A stretch of 64,000 nucleotides of DNA, from assembly GCF_018403765.1 (NCBI RefSeq), contig NZ_BOVQ01000004.1:186001-250000 (forward strand), written 5' to 3'. The number at the start of each line of letters is the position of its first letter. The stretch's first letter is position 1. Source of the stretch: Lactococcus nasutitermitis (GTDB lineage Bacteria; Bacillota; Bacilli; Lactobacillales; Streptococcaceae). The notes beneath the pieces are model-generated. The model had not been told where the DNA came from, did not search any database, and saw only the letters and a list, made by a program, of their open reading frames with translations. Both the position numbers and the translations under genes were made by a program. Positions 27,659-40,100 of this stretch are shown here, piece by piece.

Positions 27659-27680
27659 TTTTTGACAATTCTGTCAAAAA
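27659..27680. repeat. TTTTTGACAG palindrome, copy 7 (19/20)
   Basis: TTTTTGACAA, centre TT, CTGTCAAAAA; directly after the HAD gene stop (27684). Confidence 0.8.
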
Positions 27681-27683
27681 TCA

Positions 27684-28331
27684 TTATTCACTAAAAAGTA
27701 ACTGACGAAGTGCCGTCACATCTTCCGCAATCCAGTCGGCACCTGCATTTTCAAGTTCCTTGCATCCACCAAATCCGTACAGCACACCAATCGTTGCCAA
27801 ACCATTTTCCTGCGCTCCCAAAACATCAAATTTTCGGTCGCCAACCATCAGTGCACGAGCAGGCGAAATTCTGCAAGAGCACAGCGCATAAGCAATCACA
27901 TCCGCTTTTTGGCTGCGTGATTCATTCAACGTCGCACCTGCCACAAAGTCGAAAAAGTCTGCAATCTGCAAATATTTCAAAATTTCAATTGCAAATGTTT
28001 CAGGCTTTGACGTCGCCACAATCAAGGATTTCCCAGCATTTTTTAAGTCAGAAAGAAGTTCAAAAATCCCGTCATAAAGCTGATTTTCGTACATTCCTTT
28101 CCGAGAAAAATAGTCCCGATAATAGCCAATCGCAAGCGCAGTTTTCTCCTCTGAAAATCTATAAAATTCCCGAAAAGAATCCGCCAAAGGAGGTCCAATA
28201 AATTTCAATAAGTCCTGGCGTTCCGCAGAAATATCAAACTTTGCAAGCGCAAACAACAACGCATTCACAATTCCCTCGCTAGGCTCCGTCAGCGTCCCGT
28301 CCAAATCAAACAAAATCGTGTCAAATTCCAT
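27684..28331 (-). CDS. HAD-superfamily hydrolase (phosphoglycolate phosphatase-like)
   Basis: A 215-residue phosphatase of the HAD family. Motif I FDLDGTLTEP (nucleophile Asp and acid Asp, about residue 10), motif II VATSKP, motif III/IV KADVIAYAL and MVGDRKFDVLGAQENG. The size and C1 cap suit Gph/PgmB-like small-molecule phosphatases; the substrate is unknown. The frame is open 19 codons further upstream, but ATG 28331 begins the conserved strand and follows AAGGGGCGG. A palindrome copy lies in its leader. Confidence 0.88.
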   Translation of the reverse strand: MEFDTILFDLDGTLTEPSEGIVNALLFALAKFDISAERQDLLKFIGPPLADSFREFYRFSEEKTALAIGYYRDYFSRKGMYENQLYDGIFELLSDLKNAGKSLIVATSKPETFAIEILKYLQIADFFDFVAGATLNESRSQKADVIAYALCSCRISPARALMVGDRKFDVLGAQENGLATIGVLYGFGGCKELENAGADWIAEDVTALRQLLFSE

Positions 28332-28356
28332 TTTCCGCCCCTTCTTATCTTCAAAT

Positions 28357-28378
28357 TTTTTGACAGAATTGTCAAAAA
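28357..28378. repeat. TTTTTGACAG palindrome, copy 8 (19/20)
   Basis: TTTTTGACAG, centre AA, TTGTCAAAAA; 26 bp upstream of the HAD gene start. Confidence 0.8.
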
Positions 28379-28401
28379 ACTTTCTCATCTTATTTTAGCA
28401 A

Positions 28402-28425
28402 AAAAGCGGTCACAAAACCACTTTT
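28402..28425 (-). terminator. Terminator of the lipoprotein gene
   Basis: A 9-bp stem with one mismatch, AAAAGCGGT/ACCACTTTT; on the minus strand it is followed by a T run. It is distinct from the adjacent palindrome copy. Confidence 0.65.
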
Positions 28426-28442
28426 GATAGACAGCCGCCCTT

Positions 28443-29246
28443 TTATTTTAAGCCAGATTCAGTTTTCTCAACCAATGTGTAGCTCCCATTATTTTGCCGC
28501 ACAAATTCAAGTTGCACAAAACGACTAGAATCACTTTTACCATAGCCAAGAATCAGTTGTCCATCCTCAGAAAATCCCGGCATTGCTGTATTTACTGTCG
28601 GATATTTTGCCAGCACATCTGTAATGTTTGTTCCCTTAGCTCCTTTTGTCGCCCCATAATAATCATCCGCAAACAGCGCATCATAATCCGCCTTGCTAAA
28701 GGTAAACGCCGCATTTTCATTCGTTTTGACCGTTTTGTCAATAAAATCTTGCGCCTCTGTTTTCCATTTATTCTCCGCTGCCTTGCTTGACGAAGATTCC
28801 GTCTTTGCTTTTTTCGCCGCCTGATTGTTTTTACCAAAACTTGGGTCTAAAAAATCATAATATTGTGCATGACGCGTATTTTTATCAGACTTATCTTTCG
28901 TGATTGTGATGGTCTGATTATCCTTTGAAATCCTGCCTTCGCCCAACACTTCCCCCGGCTTAAAACCATATTTTTTATCGTATTTATTGCCCCATTTGAT
29001 GGTAATCTTGTCGCCAGACATTGTATAATCAAAATTTCCCGTCAAGGTAACCGTTCCATTTCCCGTCGGAAGCTCCGTTTGATAAATCAACCAATCTTTC
29101 CCCTTTTCAAAATCCAAAGTTGTATCCGTTTTTGAACCGTAAAATTCGCCTGATAATTCATGATGCGCCGTTTTTGCCTTACTACTACATGCTGTCAACG
29201 TTGCTACAGACAACAATAAGACTGTAAAAGTTAAAAATTTTTTCAT
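28443..29246 (-). CDS. Lipoprotein of unknown function
   Basis: A 267-residue exported lipoprotein: signal peptide with lipobox LTAC (Cys about residue 20), an N-terminal beta domain (LSGEFYGSKTDTTLDFEKG...ITIKWGNKYDKKYG), a Lys/Ser/Ala-rich linker (about residues 140-160), and a C-terminal domain (FSEDGQLILGYGKSDSSRFVQLEF). The first part resembles the small 'amount of sugar or stress' lipoprotein domains of lactic acid bacteria only in general plan; no named family is recognised. Single gene between pyrD and the HAD gene, with its own terminator. Confidence 0.75.
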   Translation of the reverse strand: MKKFLTFTVLLLSVATLTACSSKAKTAHHELSGEFYGSKTDTTLDFEKGKDWLIYQTELPTGNGTVTLTGNFDYTMSGDKITIKWGNKYDKKYGFKPGEVLGEGRISKDNQTITITKDKSDKNTRHAQYYDFLDPSFGKNNQAAKKAKTESSSSKAAENKWKTEAQDFIDKTVKTNENAAFTFSKADYDALFADDYYGATKGAKGTNITDVLAKYPTVNTAMPGFSEDGQLILGYGKSDSSRFVQLEFVRQNNGSYTLVEKTESGLK

Positions 29247-29373
29247 CGTTTTCTCCTACCATATTGAATCTTCCTGTCAAGGAAGACTCTTTTATACTAG
29301 CATAAAAGAATTTTTAGAAATTCTTATGTAATCATAGTAACAAAAAATAAACTTTTACACAACTTTAAAAATT

Positions 29374-31105
<1,732 letters not shown>

Positions 31106-31145
31106 CTTTTCTCCTTTTCAATGATAAGAAACTTCCAAATTTGAC

Positions 31146-31175
31146 AAAAAAACACTTACAGAAGACCGCAAGTGT
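31146..31175 (-). terminator. PyrR-regulated attenuator terminator before pyrK
   Basis: Stem ACACTT/AAGTGT extended by weaker pairs, with the loop containing CGGTCTTC; on the minus strand it is followed by seven T. It lies 45 bp before pyrK. With the PyrR box upstream it forms a transcription attenuator. Confidence 0.75.
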
Positions 31176-31184
31176 ACTCAAAGT

Positions 31185-31206
31185 TTTTTGACAGTTCTGT
31201 CAAAAA
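31185..31206. repeat. TTTTTGACAG palindrome, copy 9 (perfect, inside the pyr leader)
   Basis: 20 of 20 arm positions, centre TT. It sits between the PyrR box and the attenuator terminator, where the antiterminator would be expected. Confidence 0.85.
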
Positions 31207-31245
31207 TGACAAAATCGTCAAAAGTCAATTTTTCGTATCCTTGCA

Positions 31246-31306
31246 AGCCTCTCTGGACCTGTTTAAAGGTTTTCTATATTATAACTTTTTTTAGAACAAA
31301 TTTCAA
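31246..31306 (-). promoter_or_regulatory. pyrK promoter and PyrR-binding box
   Basis: Minus-strand TTGAAA (31306-31301), a 17-bp spacer and TATAAT (31283-31278). The leader then has AGGTCCAGAGAGGCTTGCA; TCCAGAGAGGCT (31257-31246) is the conserved PyrR-binding loop. In L. lactis PyrR binds this loop under high UMP and allows the downstream terminator to form. Confidence 0.85.
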
Positions 31307-31317
31307 GACGTATTTTA

Positions 31318-31851
31318 CTATTTTATAATCTCATAATGACCAGAAACTATATTTTCCAAATGATATTTCCCAATACTTGTCCGAATCAAACGCAAAGTAG
31401 GAAAACCAACATGAGCCGTCATTCGTCTTACCTGCCGATTGCGTCCCTCACGAATTGAAATCTCAACCCAGCTCGTGGGAATATTTTTTCGTACACGTAT
31501 CGCAGGTGTGCGTTCCCAGAGCCAATCAGGCTCAGCAATTTTCGCAACCTTAGCCGGCAAAGTTTTTCCATCTTTCAGCAAAATACCTTGTTCCAGCTGA
31601 CGAATAGCCTCCTCAGAAAATTCACCCTCTACCTGCACCACATAAGTCTTAAATTCCTTCGTTTTTGGGTCCGTCAATCGATGATTAAGCTTGCCATCAT
31701 CCGTCAATAAAAGTAGCCCTTCACTATCCTTATCCAACCGTCCAGCCGCATAAACATTAGGAACATCAATAAAATCTTTCAGAGTTTTTCGCCCCTCATC
31801 ATCCGTAAACTTCGTCAAAACACCAAAAGGCTTATTAAATAAAATAATCAT
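31318..31851 (-). CDS. Pseudouridine synthase, RluE/RsuA family
   Basis: Modifies uridine in rRNA; 177 residues from ATG 31851. It has no S4 domain, as in RluE. Catalytic Asp is in [19 protein letters not shown] (about residue 38-56), followed by KTYVVQVEG and [11 protein letters not shown] (about residue 135). No ribosome binding site precedes either candidate ATG (31851 or 31869); instead TATAAT lies 6 nt before 31851, so a leaderless message is likely. It sits between icd and the pyr leader. Confidence 0.9.
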   Translation of the reverse strand: MIILFNKPFGVLTKFTDDEGRKTLKDFIDVPNVYAAGRLDKDSEGLLLLTDDGKLNHRLTDPKTKEFKTYVVQVEGEFSEEAIRQLEQGILLKDGKTLPAKVAKIAEPDWLWERTPAIRVRKNIPTSWVEISIREGRNRQVRRMTAHVGFPTLRLIRTSIGKYHLENIVSGHYEIIK

Positions 31852-31857
31852 AATTAA

Positions 31858-31863
31858 ATTATA
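31858..31863 (-). promoter_or_regulatory. Extended -10 placed 6 nt before the RluE-like start
   Basis: Minus-strand TGTTATAAT, with TATAAT at 31863-31858 and the ATG at 31851. The expected start of transcription is the A of the ATG. Confidence 0.5.
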
Positions 31864-31878
31864 ACACAAAAGAATTTC

Positions 31879-33108
31879 TCAAATATTTTTAATAATTTCC
31901 TCAGCAAATTCACTCGTAGAAAGTTTCCCACCCAAATCAGCAGTAAATTTCCCAGCCCGCAAAGCCTTAGCCAAAGCAGTTTTTATCGCCTCAGCTACTT
32001 CCTGCCAACCGAGATATTCAAACATCATCACGCCAGACAAGAGCAAACTCGATGGGTTTGCCAGATTTTTCCCAGCAATATCAGGCGCCGTTCCATGTGT
32101 TGCCTCAAAAATCGCATGCCCCGTCTGATAATTAATATTTGCACCTGGTGCAATTCCAATTCCACCAACCTGCGCAGCCAGTGCATCCGACACATAATCT
32201 CCATTCAAATTCAAAGTCGCAACCACATCAAAATTCTGAGGATTTATAACGATTTGTTGCAAAAAATTATCCGCAATCACATCATCCACAAAGATTTTTC
32301 CATCTGAAAGAGCATTTTTTTTAGCTTCCTCAGCTTTCTCAGCACCATCTTCAGCTTTAATTTTCAAATACTCAAGTTGCGTAAAAGTTGGATAATCCTT
32401 AGCGACTTCATAAGCCCATTTCCGAAAACCACCTTCTGTAAACTTCATGATATTTCCTTTATGAACGAAAGTCACCCGTTTTTTCCCATGACTTAGAGCA
32501 TAGTCAAAAGCCGATTTAACCAAACGTTTTGTCCCCTCAGAACTAACAGGTTTCACACCAATCGCCGACGTCTCAGGAAAACGAATTTTATGCACATCCA
32601 GCTCCTTTTCCAAAAAATCAATCAATTTCCGAACTTCCGCCGTTCCACTGGCAAATTCAATCCCAGCATAAATATCTTCCGTATTCTCCCGAAATATCGT
32701 CATATCAACTTTTTCAGGACGTTTCACAGGTGCTTCAATCCCAGCAAAATATTCCACAGGTCGCACGCAAGCATACAAATCTAATTTTTGACGCAATGTC
32801 ACATTGATTGAGCGAAAGCCTTCTCCAATAGGAGTCATCAAAGGTCCTTTTATCGCAATCAAATTTTCCGAAATTGCCTTCAAGGTTTCTTCAGGTAAAT
32901 AATCTCCCGTTTTTTCAAAAGCTTCACCACCTGCCAGCAACTTTTCCCAAACAATTTTTTTCTGACCTTTATAAATTTTCTCAACAGCAACATCAAAAAT
33001 ATTTTTTGCCACTGGAAAAATATCTTGCCCCACACCATCTCCAGAAATATAGGAAATTACTGGCTCATCTGGCACAAAAAGTTTCCCATCAATCATCTCA
33101 CTCTTCAT
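31879..33108 (-). CDS. icd: Isocitrate dehydrogenase (NADP-type)
   Basis: Converts isocitrate to 2-oxoglutarate; 409 residues. Motifs: [11 protein letters not shown], the phosphorylation/substrate loop [42 protein letters not shown], and the cofactor region [14 protein letters not shown]. Third gene of a gltA-acn-icd operon that supplies 2-oxoglutarate for glutamate synthesis in bacteria without a full TCA cycle. It starts 3 bp after the aconitase stop. Confidence 0.96.
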   Translation of the reverse strand: MKSEMIDGKLFVPDEPVISYISGDGVGQDIFPVAKNIFDVAVEKIYKGQKKIVWEKLLAGGEAFEKTGDYLPEETLKAISENLIAIKGPLMTPIGEGFRSINVTLRQKLDLYACVRPVEYFAGIEAPVKRPEKVDMTIFRENTEDIYAGIEFASGTAEVRKLIDFLEKELDVHKIRFPETSAIGVKPVSSEGTKRLVKSAFDYALSHGKKRVTFVHKGNIMKFTEGGFRKWAYEVAKDYPTFTQLEYLKIKAEDGAEKAEEAKKNALSDGKIFVDDVIADNFLQQIVINPQNFDVVATLNLNGDYVSDALAAQVGGIGIAPGANINYQTGHAIFEATHGTAPDIAGKNLANPSSLLLSGVMMFEYLGWQEVAEAIKTALAKALRAGKFTADLGGKLSTSEFAEEIIKNI

Positions 33109-33111
33109 TTT

Positions 33112-35661
33112 TTATCCTTTCTTACGAATGACATAAGGCATAATACCATCATTTTCATAATAATCCAAATCCACCTGCGAATCAAATCGTAAAATCACTT
33201 CAAAAGTTTTCTCATCTGCATGTACAGTAATCTTCTCATGACTTTGTGGTTTTTCAGGCAAATCAATACTAAAAGTCTCGTAGCCCGTCAAACCCAAACT
33301 TTCCGCACTTTCCCCCTCCAAAAACTGCAAAGGTAAAACACCCATCATTACCAGATTACTCCGATGAATACGCTCAAAACTCTCAGCAATAATCGCCTCA
33401 ACGCCAAGCAATTTCGTTCCTTTCGCCGCCCAATCACGACTAGACCCCATACCGTAATCCTTACCAGCCAATACAATCAATCCCGTATTTTCCGCCTTAT
33501 ATTTCAAAGCAACATCATAAATCGGCAAAATCTCATCCTGAAACTTAGAATAACCACCTTCTTGCCCATCTGCCAACTGATTTTTAATCCGAATATTTGC
33601 AAATGTCCCGCGCGTCATTACCTTATCATTTCCCCGTCGTGAACCATAGGAATTAAAATCCTTGTATTCCACTCCAGCCGCACTCAAATACTTTCCAGCA
33701 GGAGATTTCAAAGGAATATTACCAGCAGGACTGATGTGATCTGTCGTTATAGAATGTCCAAATTTTGTCAACACACGTAATTTAGACAAACCTGTCCGCT
33801 CTGGAAAATCAACCGTCAAGCTATCAAAATAAGGAGGATTGGAAATATAAGTTGAATCATCTTTCCAATCATAAACTTCACTTTGACTTGTCTTAATCGC
33901 ATTCCAAGCTTCATTTTCATCAAAAACCTTACTATAACATTCTGCATAAAGCTCAGCTGTCACAACTTCTTTAACAATAGCATCTACTGCTTTCGCATCA
34001 GGCAAAATATCTTTTAAATAAACATCTTTCCCATCTTTAGTTTTTCCTAAAGCCTGCTCTGCAAGATTTTTCCTCACTGTCCCTGCAAGAGCATAAGCCA
34101 CAACTAATGGCGGACTCGCTAGATAATTTGCCTTGACAAGCGGATGAATGCGTCCCTCAAAATTCCGATTTCCACTCAAAACACTTGTTACAAGTAAATC
34201 TTTTTCTGTCACTTCATCTTCCATCTCAGGCAAAAGTGGACCAGAATTTCCAATACAAGTCGTACAACCATAACCAACGATATTAAATCCTAATTTCTCC
34301 AAATAAGGCAACAATCCAGCTTTTTCAAGATAAGCTGTGACAACTTTAGAACCTGGAGCCAAGGAAGTTTTCACATAAGTAGGAACTTCCAACCCAAGTT
34401 CAACAGCATTTTTTGCCAGAAGACCAGCCATAATCATCACATGAGGATTACTCGTATTTGTACAACTCGTAATAGCTGCAATCGCAATTTTTCCATCATC
34501 TGTTTTGAGTGGGCGTTTATCTTCCACAAATTCCTCAAATTTTTCAGACATATCATCAAGTTCAATACTATCTTGTGGACGCGCAGGTCCTGATAAACGA
34601 GTAGAAATCTTGCTCAAATCAATCGTAATCACTTGACTATATTCGGGTTCATTTTCCTTATCATAAAACAATTTATTTGCTTTCGTATAAGCTTCAACGC
34701 GCGCCACTTGTTCTTCTGAGCGATTTGTAGCTCTCAGATAATGTAAACTTTCTTCATCAATCGGAAAATAACCACACGTTGCCCCATATTCTGGCGCCAT
34801 ATTACTAATAGTTGCTCTATCTGCCAATGATAATTTAGCCAAACCTTCACCAAAAAATTCAACAAATTTGCCAACAACTTTCGCTTCACGCAAACGTTTT
34901 GTAATCGTTAATGCTAAGTCTGTAGCTGTAGCAAAAAGTCCTAGTTTTCCGATAAATTTTACTCCAATAACCTCTGGGACAGGAATAGAACTTGGCTCTC
35001 CTAGCATGACAGCCTCAGCTTCAATGCCACCAACTCCCCAGCCCAAAACACCTAAACCATTAATCATCGTCGTATGACTATCCGTACCAAAAACACTATC
35101 AGGATATAAAAGTCCATCTTTTTCATGAATAACATCACTCAAAAATTCAATATTAACTTGATGAATAATCCCTGTAGCAGGCGGTACAACTCGAAAATTT
35201 TCAAAACTTCTCTCTGCCCATTTCAAAAATTCATAACGCTCACGATTTCTCTCAAATTCCTTTTCTGAATTCAACATCAGCGCTTGTTCACTTCCCTGTA
35301 CATCTACTTGCACAGAATGGTCAATAACCAAATCCACAGGAATTTCCGGATTGATTAACTTCGGATTTTTTCCCAGTTTAACCATCGCATCACGCATAGC
35401 TGCCAAATCCACCAAAGCAGGAACACCAGTGAAATCTTGCAATACGACACGACTAGGTAAGAAGACTGTTTCAGTCCCTGTTTTCCCTTGTAAATAAGCC
35501 TGAACATTTGCAATATGCTCCTCTGTAATCGTCTTTCCATTAGTCTGACGAAGCAAACTTTCAAGTAACATTCTCAAACTATAAGGATATTTTTCAATAT
35601 CTGCTATCTCAGAAATATCATAATAGCGATAATTTTTATCATTGACAGTTAGATTTTTCAT
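33112..35661 (-). CDS. acnA: Aconitate hydratase
   Basis: Interconverts citrate and isocitrate; 849 residues, slightly shorter than the usual 880-910. The [4Fe-4S] ligands are seen in SCTNTSNP (about residue 410) and [11 protein letters not shown] (about residue 475). The swivel domain is present with [10 protein letters not shown] near the C-terminus. Its ATG overlaps the gltA TGA (35658-35661). Middle gene of the citrate branch operon. Confidence 0.96.
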   Translation of the reverse strand: MKNLTVNDKNYRYYDISEIADIEKYPYSLRMLLESLLRQTNGKTITEEHIANVQAYLQGKTGTETVFLPSRVVLQDFTGVPALVDLAAMRDAMVKLGKNPKLINPEIPVDLVIDHSVQVDVQGSEQALMLNSEKEFERNRERYEFLKWAERSFENFRVVPPATGIIHQVNIEFLSDVIHEKDGLLYPDSVFGTDSHTTMINGLGVLGWGVGGIEAEAVMLGEPSSIPVPEVIGVKFIGKLGLFATATDLALTITKRLREAKVVGKFVEFFGEGLAKLSLADRATISNMAPEYGATCGYFPIDEESLHYLRATNRSEEQVARVEAYTKANKLFYDKENEPEYSQVITIDLSKISTRLSGPARPQDSIELDDMSEKFEEFVEDKRPLKTDDGKIAIAAITSCTNTSNPHVMIMAGLLAKNAVELGLEVPTYVKTSLAPGSKVVTAYLEKAGLLPYLEKLGFNIVGYGCTTCIGNSGPLLPEMEDEVTEKDLLVTSVLSGNRNFEGRIHPLVKANYLASPPLVVAYALAGTVRKNLAEQALGKTKDGKDVYLKDILPDAKAVDAIVKEVVTAELYAECYSKVFDENEAWNAIKTSQSEVYDWKDDSTYISNPPYFDSLTVDFPERTGLSKLRVLTKFGHSITTDHISPAGNIPLKSPAGKYLSAAGVEYKDFNSYGSRRGNDKVMTRGTFANIRIKNQLADGQEGGYSKFQDEILPIYDVALKYKAENTGLIVLAGKDYGMGSSRDWAAKGTKLLGVEAIIAESFERIHRSNLVMMGVLPLQFLEGESAESLGLTGYETFSIDLPEKPQSHEKITVHADEKTFEVILRFDSQVDLDYYENDGIMPYVIRKKG

Positions 35662-36992
35662 TTTCTCTCCTCAATTTTCTCATAAGTTTTTGATGGCAAC
35701 ACACTTTCATAGGCAGGACGAATAATTTTATTCATATTGATTAGTTCTTCAATACGGTGTGCTGACCAGCCAATAATACGTGCAATCGCAAAAAGTGGTG
35801 TATAAAGTTCTTGCGGAATCCCCAGTACCCGATAGACAAATCCTGAATAAAAGTCAATATTAGGAGAAATTGTCTTATAAGTCTTTCTATAGTTTGTAAT
35901 CACTTGTGGCGCAAGCTTTGTCACTTTTTCATAGAGTTCAAATTCTTCTTCAAGTCCTTTTTCTTTAGCAAGTGCGGCAACATAAGCTTTAAAGACTTCA
36001 AAACGTGGGTCACTCACACTATAAATTGCGTGTCCAATCCCATAAATCAGCCCTTGACAGTCAAAGGCTTCCTTATTCAAAATTTTATAAAGATAAGCTT
36101 CTATTTCTTCTTCATCTTCATAATTCTGAATATTCTCTTTGATATTTTCAAGCATTTTTGCCGCTTTAATATTAGCACCACCATGTTTTGGCCCTTTAAG
36201 ACTTGATAATGCTGCTGCGATTGTTGCATAAGTATCCGTTCCAGAAGACGTCACAACGTGCGTCGTAAAAGTCGAGTTATTCCCACCACCATGTTCCATA
36301 TGCAAAATAAGTGCAATATCAAGGACTTTTGCTTCCGTATCCGTATATTTTTTATCTGGACGAAGCATTCTTAAAATATTTTCTGCTGTCGTAAGCTTTG
36401 TATCAGGATAATGAATATAAAGACTTGCTCCTTGTCGATAGTGATTATAAGCTTGATAAGCATAAATCGCAAGTAGCGGAAAATTAGCAATAATATTCAG
36501 TGACTGGTCTAGCACATTTTCAATCGAAATATCACTTGCTTTCGGGTCATAACTAGCAAGGGTCAGCAAACAACGACTCATCGAATTAATAATATCACTT
36601 GTCGGATTTGCTAGAACATTTTCCCGTACAAAATATTCTGGCAATGTCCGCTTTTTTGCCAAAAGTTCTTGAAAATCTTTAAGTTCATTTCTTGTTGGAA
36701 GTTCTCCAAAGAGTAAGAGATAAGCATTTTCTTCAAAACCAAAACGATTTTCAGCACGCAAATTACCCACAATATCTTTGATATTATAAGCACGATATTC
36801 AAGAATACCCGGAATTTGCTTTCCATTAGTATCAAAAGAATGAATAGCAGAAATATTTGTTAATCCTGCAAGTACACCTTTTCCATTGATATCCCGAAGC
36901 CCTTTTTTTACATCGTACTGCTGATAAAATTCTGTCGGAATCACAGAATTTTTCATAATCTTTTTCTGATATTTTTCTAAGATTTGCTTCAT
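35658..36992 (-). CDS. gltA: Citrate synthase
   Basis: Condenses oxaloacetate and acetyl-CoA; 444 residues. Active-site histidines are in [15 protein letters not shown] and [16 protein letters not shown], and the arginine region follows. It is longer than the usual 370-430 residues because of an N-terminal extension. The ATG at 36992 follows GGAGGAAGAT; the in-frame ATG at 37004 contains that ribosome binding site and is rejected. First gene of the operon, under a promoter overlapped by a CodY-like box. Confidence 0.95.
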   Translation of the reverse strand: MKQILEKYQKKIMKNSVIPTEFYQQYDVKKGLRDINGKGVLAGLTNISAIHSFDTNGKQIPGILEYRAYNIKDIVGNLRAENRFGFEENAYLLLFGELPTRNELKDFQELLAKKRTLPEYFVRENVLANPTSDIINSMSRCLLTLASYDPKASDISIENVLDQSLNIIANFPLLAIYAYQAYNHYRQGASLYIHYPDTKLTTAENILRMLRPDKKYTDTEAKVLDIALILHMEHGGGNNSTFTTHVVTSSGTDTYATIAAALSSLKGPKHGGANIKAAKMLENIKENIQNYEDEEEIEAYLYKILNKEAFDCQGLIYGIGHAIYSVSDPRFEVFKAYVAALAKEKGLEEEFELYEKVTKLAPQVITNYRKTYKTISPNIDFYSGFVYRVLGIPQELYTPLFAIARIIGWSAHRIEELINMNKIIRPAYESVLPSKTYEKIEERK

Positions 36993-37023
36993 ATCTTCCT
37001 CCATTTTTAATTATATAGTATTT

Positions 37024-37052
37024 ATTATATATTATTTTCTGAAAAATGTCAT
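37024..37052 (-). promoter_or_regulatory. gltA operon promoter with CodY box
   Basis: Minus-strand ATGACA (37052-37047), a 17-bp spacer and TATAAT (37029-37024). The spacer and -35 contain ATTTTTCAGAAAATA (37033-37047), 13 of 15 matches to the CodY consensus AATTTTCWGAAAATT. CodY repression of gltA-citB-icd is known in L. lactis. Confidence 0.75.
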
Positions 37053-37132
37053 CTTTTCTTACAATTATTTTTATTCTCATTGTTTAATATTTGAAAATTA
37101 TTCTTCTGTCAAATTTTTATTAGATATAAAAA

Positions 37133-37169
37133 AACTCTTTCTAAAAATATATCTATTTTAGAAAGAGTT
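37133..37169 (-). terminator. Terminator of the second WxL cluster
   Basis: Perfect 14-bp stem AACTCTTTCTAAAA/TTTTAGAAAGAGTT; on the minus strand it is followed by TTTTTTATAT, 26 bp after the stop of the giant WxL gene. Confidence 0.85.
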
Positions 37170-37194
37170 ATTCAAAATATGTTAGTCCTTATTC

Positions 37195-40100
37195 TCAGTC
37201 ATTTCCTGGTGTTTCAGAAAGTGTCCAAGTTAATTGACCTTGATAACTTCCTGCACGTTGAGCACTTACTGGAACATCCAGATAAACACCTTCTTTGCTT
37301 GAGTTACCCCAATTTTGATTGATTGTGTAAGTTCCAACCTGATTACTTGTTTCATCGTGTACAATTGTTTCTGCACTTGATAAAACCGTTGAATTTGTTC
37401 CATCGCTAAACATCAGATAGTTTGCCAATGACGTTCCGTTTCCACTAACAAGTGGAGAACTTTGTGCCACTGTCAACTGCCAAGGTGAAGCTTGTGAACC
37501 TGTACGTGAATCCGTTACAACAAGATTCTTATCATAAGTTGGGTAAGCAACAACTGTCTGAGCAGACACATTGAGTGTTCCAAAATCAGCATTCGTTGGT
37601 GCTTGTGTAAAGTCTAAGTAGCCAACATTCACTGTAAGTGTCACATTCATAGACAATGAACCATAAGAATAATTCGCTGTTTGTGTACCACTATCTGTCA
37701 TTGTTTGAAGTGTAGGAATCAACGTACTTGCATTTGTCAACGTTGGTGTTGTCACATTTCCTGCTGCATCAACAGCCATAGGATTTGTGTAATAATTTAC
37801 ACCATTTGCAAAGACTGGAGGTGTTGCTCCTTCATCTGGTGTGTTTGAATTTTCATCAGATGTAATCGCATTTGCTTCATCTCCAGTTAAAGTTGCATCA
37901 TAAGCATCTAAAGCTGTTTGTCCATCACTTGCAATCATTGCATGGTCTGGAACAATAACCAACGTTGAGCTTGATGTTGCACTTCCATTTGTCCAAGTAA
38001 TTGGAATTGTGAGTTCTTGTTGTCCAGAAGACAAACCAGCATTCGCTTCCGTAAGTACATCAGAAGGTAAAGTAACATCACTCAACACACCAACACCAGT
38101 CATTTTAACTAACTGCTCCAGTTGTGTTTGTGTTAAACTTTGCGCAGTACTATTTGAAATGATAATGTTGTTTGTATTCAAACTTTGTGTGTCATCAGTG
38201 ACAACATTTTGAATGATATAGCTGCCAAATGTTGGATTTGTTGTACTTTGACTACCATTTTGCTGATTACCAGTAAAGTAGTCACTCGTATCAAAGCTTC
38301 TCGTTGCACCTGTTGTAGTACCATTGACATCAAAGTTAGGACTTGTTGTTGGATAGTTATTCAACACACTGCCATTATAGGCAGAAGCTGTCCGACTTTT
38401 AACATAATAATCTCCCGTTGTTGCAAAAGAGAACGGATTTGTTGTCGTAGGCTTGTAACTCATCGTGTACATAACTTGAATTGTTGTCGCATTTGTATCA
38501 GCATCAACAGAAGCCCAAGCACTCATTGCTGTACCTGGTGTAGGAGTTCCAGTTGAAATACCTGTACCTGCCAAATGTTGTTGCCAGTATCCAGAACCTG
38601 AATCACCAGTAACATTATAAACACGAACTTGACCAGGAACAACATAACCTACCCATGTTGGGCTTGTTGGTGTTGAACCTGAAGCCATCGTATAATCACC
38701 CAAGAAAGCATAATTATTTGTCGCATCTATACCAGTGAAATTACCGGGCGTGATATTTGTAGCTCCTGAATCTGTCGCTGCCGAACCACCATTGAAAGTC
38801 AATACTGGGAAGCCATTTTGTGTTCCCCAATATGCTCCTGTGTAGCTCGTCGTAGGACTCACTGCTGTTCCAGTTGGTATCCAGAACAAATTCCCATTAC
38901 TCATATCCAAATCTGAGAGGTTAATAACTCCCGCTGTCTGAAGATATGGAGTAGAAATTTGACAATTTTTACCAACAGTTAGTTTACCTATTGAGACTGT
39001 ACCAGACGCTGAACCTGTTGTTTGTAAGGTTGAGCCATCATCCATTTTGAGATTACCAAAAGTCGAATAAGTCGCCGCATGGTTAGCTGCTGTAGCTCCG
39101 GCACCATTCAAGAATTTACCTTGAACATTAACAGTAACACCTTTAGAGATATAAGCGCTTGTAAAGTTCCCCAATGTTCCAGAAATCAGAATAGGATTAC
39201 CACTACTATTATCTCCTAATGTCACATTCGAAGTATTAGTTCCTACTTTGGTAATTGCATTAGTATAATTATCAGAAGAACCTCCACCATAAACAGAGCC
39301 TCCGATAGTAACACCATCACTAACGTTTATATTAACATTGCGCGCCAAACCATTTGAGGTAGAGCCATTTGCATAATTTGTTGCATAAACACTACCAACA
39401 GTTGCTCCGTCCGCATCAATATTAATATTTATTGTCCCTGCTTTTGTGCGAGAACCAGTTGTTCCATCTCCATATAAGATTGCTGAAGATAGCATCGTAG
39501 CGGTTGTAGCATTGGCTTTTATAGTTAAACCTATAGTGTTGCTTGCGCTACTTCCAGTATAGTTGGAACTATTACCATATCCTGAACCACCAGAAAGGTA
39601 AGTATTTCCCTTTGGAAACTTGAAGGTCGAACCTGTTGGACCGGTTAAATCAAGTGTTAATTGGCTGTTACCATATATGGAAGTAGGACCGTCATAAAAG
39701 TTACCACCACAAAGTTGTTTCGTTCCTGTACGTGGGCTTCCTGAGAAATCTCCTCCATAAACATAGACATTTGAGTCTCCTTGCGTTACATTGGAACCTA
39801 ATCCATAGTTTCCACCAGTAATTGCATTGATTACACCATTGTAAACAACAGTTGTCATACTACCTGTGATAAGAACGGTATTCCAACCACCTCCAGACAG
39901 GAACCAGTTTACTTGACCGTTATTAACTTGAGTGTTAGAGTTACCAATAACAGCTCCATCATTATATCCGGCACCTTCTAGGGTATCAACCATACCACCA
40001 TTTAGGAAATTATAAGAATTTCCATAGGTATATCCACCAAAACTAGAACCATATGTCCAACGTGCCAAATCGTTATTTTGGATAGTTGTACTATTACCAG

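Noticed and set aside
36832-37080. 82-codon minus-strand frame covering the gltA start
   Set aside because: Overlaps conserved gltA and its promoter in another phase; no ribosome binding site.
38009-38556. Plus-strand open frames opposite the giant WxL gene (also near 40.8-41.1 kb)
   Set aside because: They mirror the Ser/Thr/Gly-rich coding strand, have no ribosome binding sites and encode Cys/Ser-rich non-protein-like sequence.
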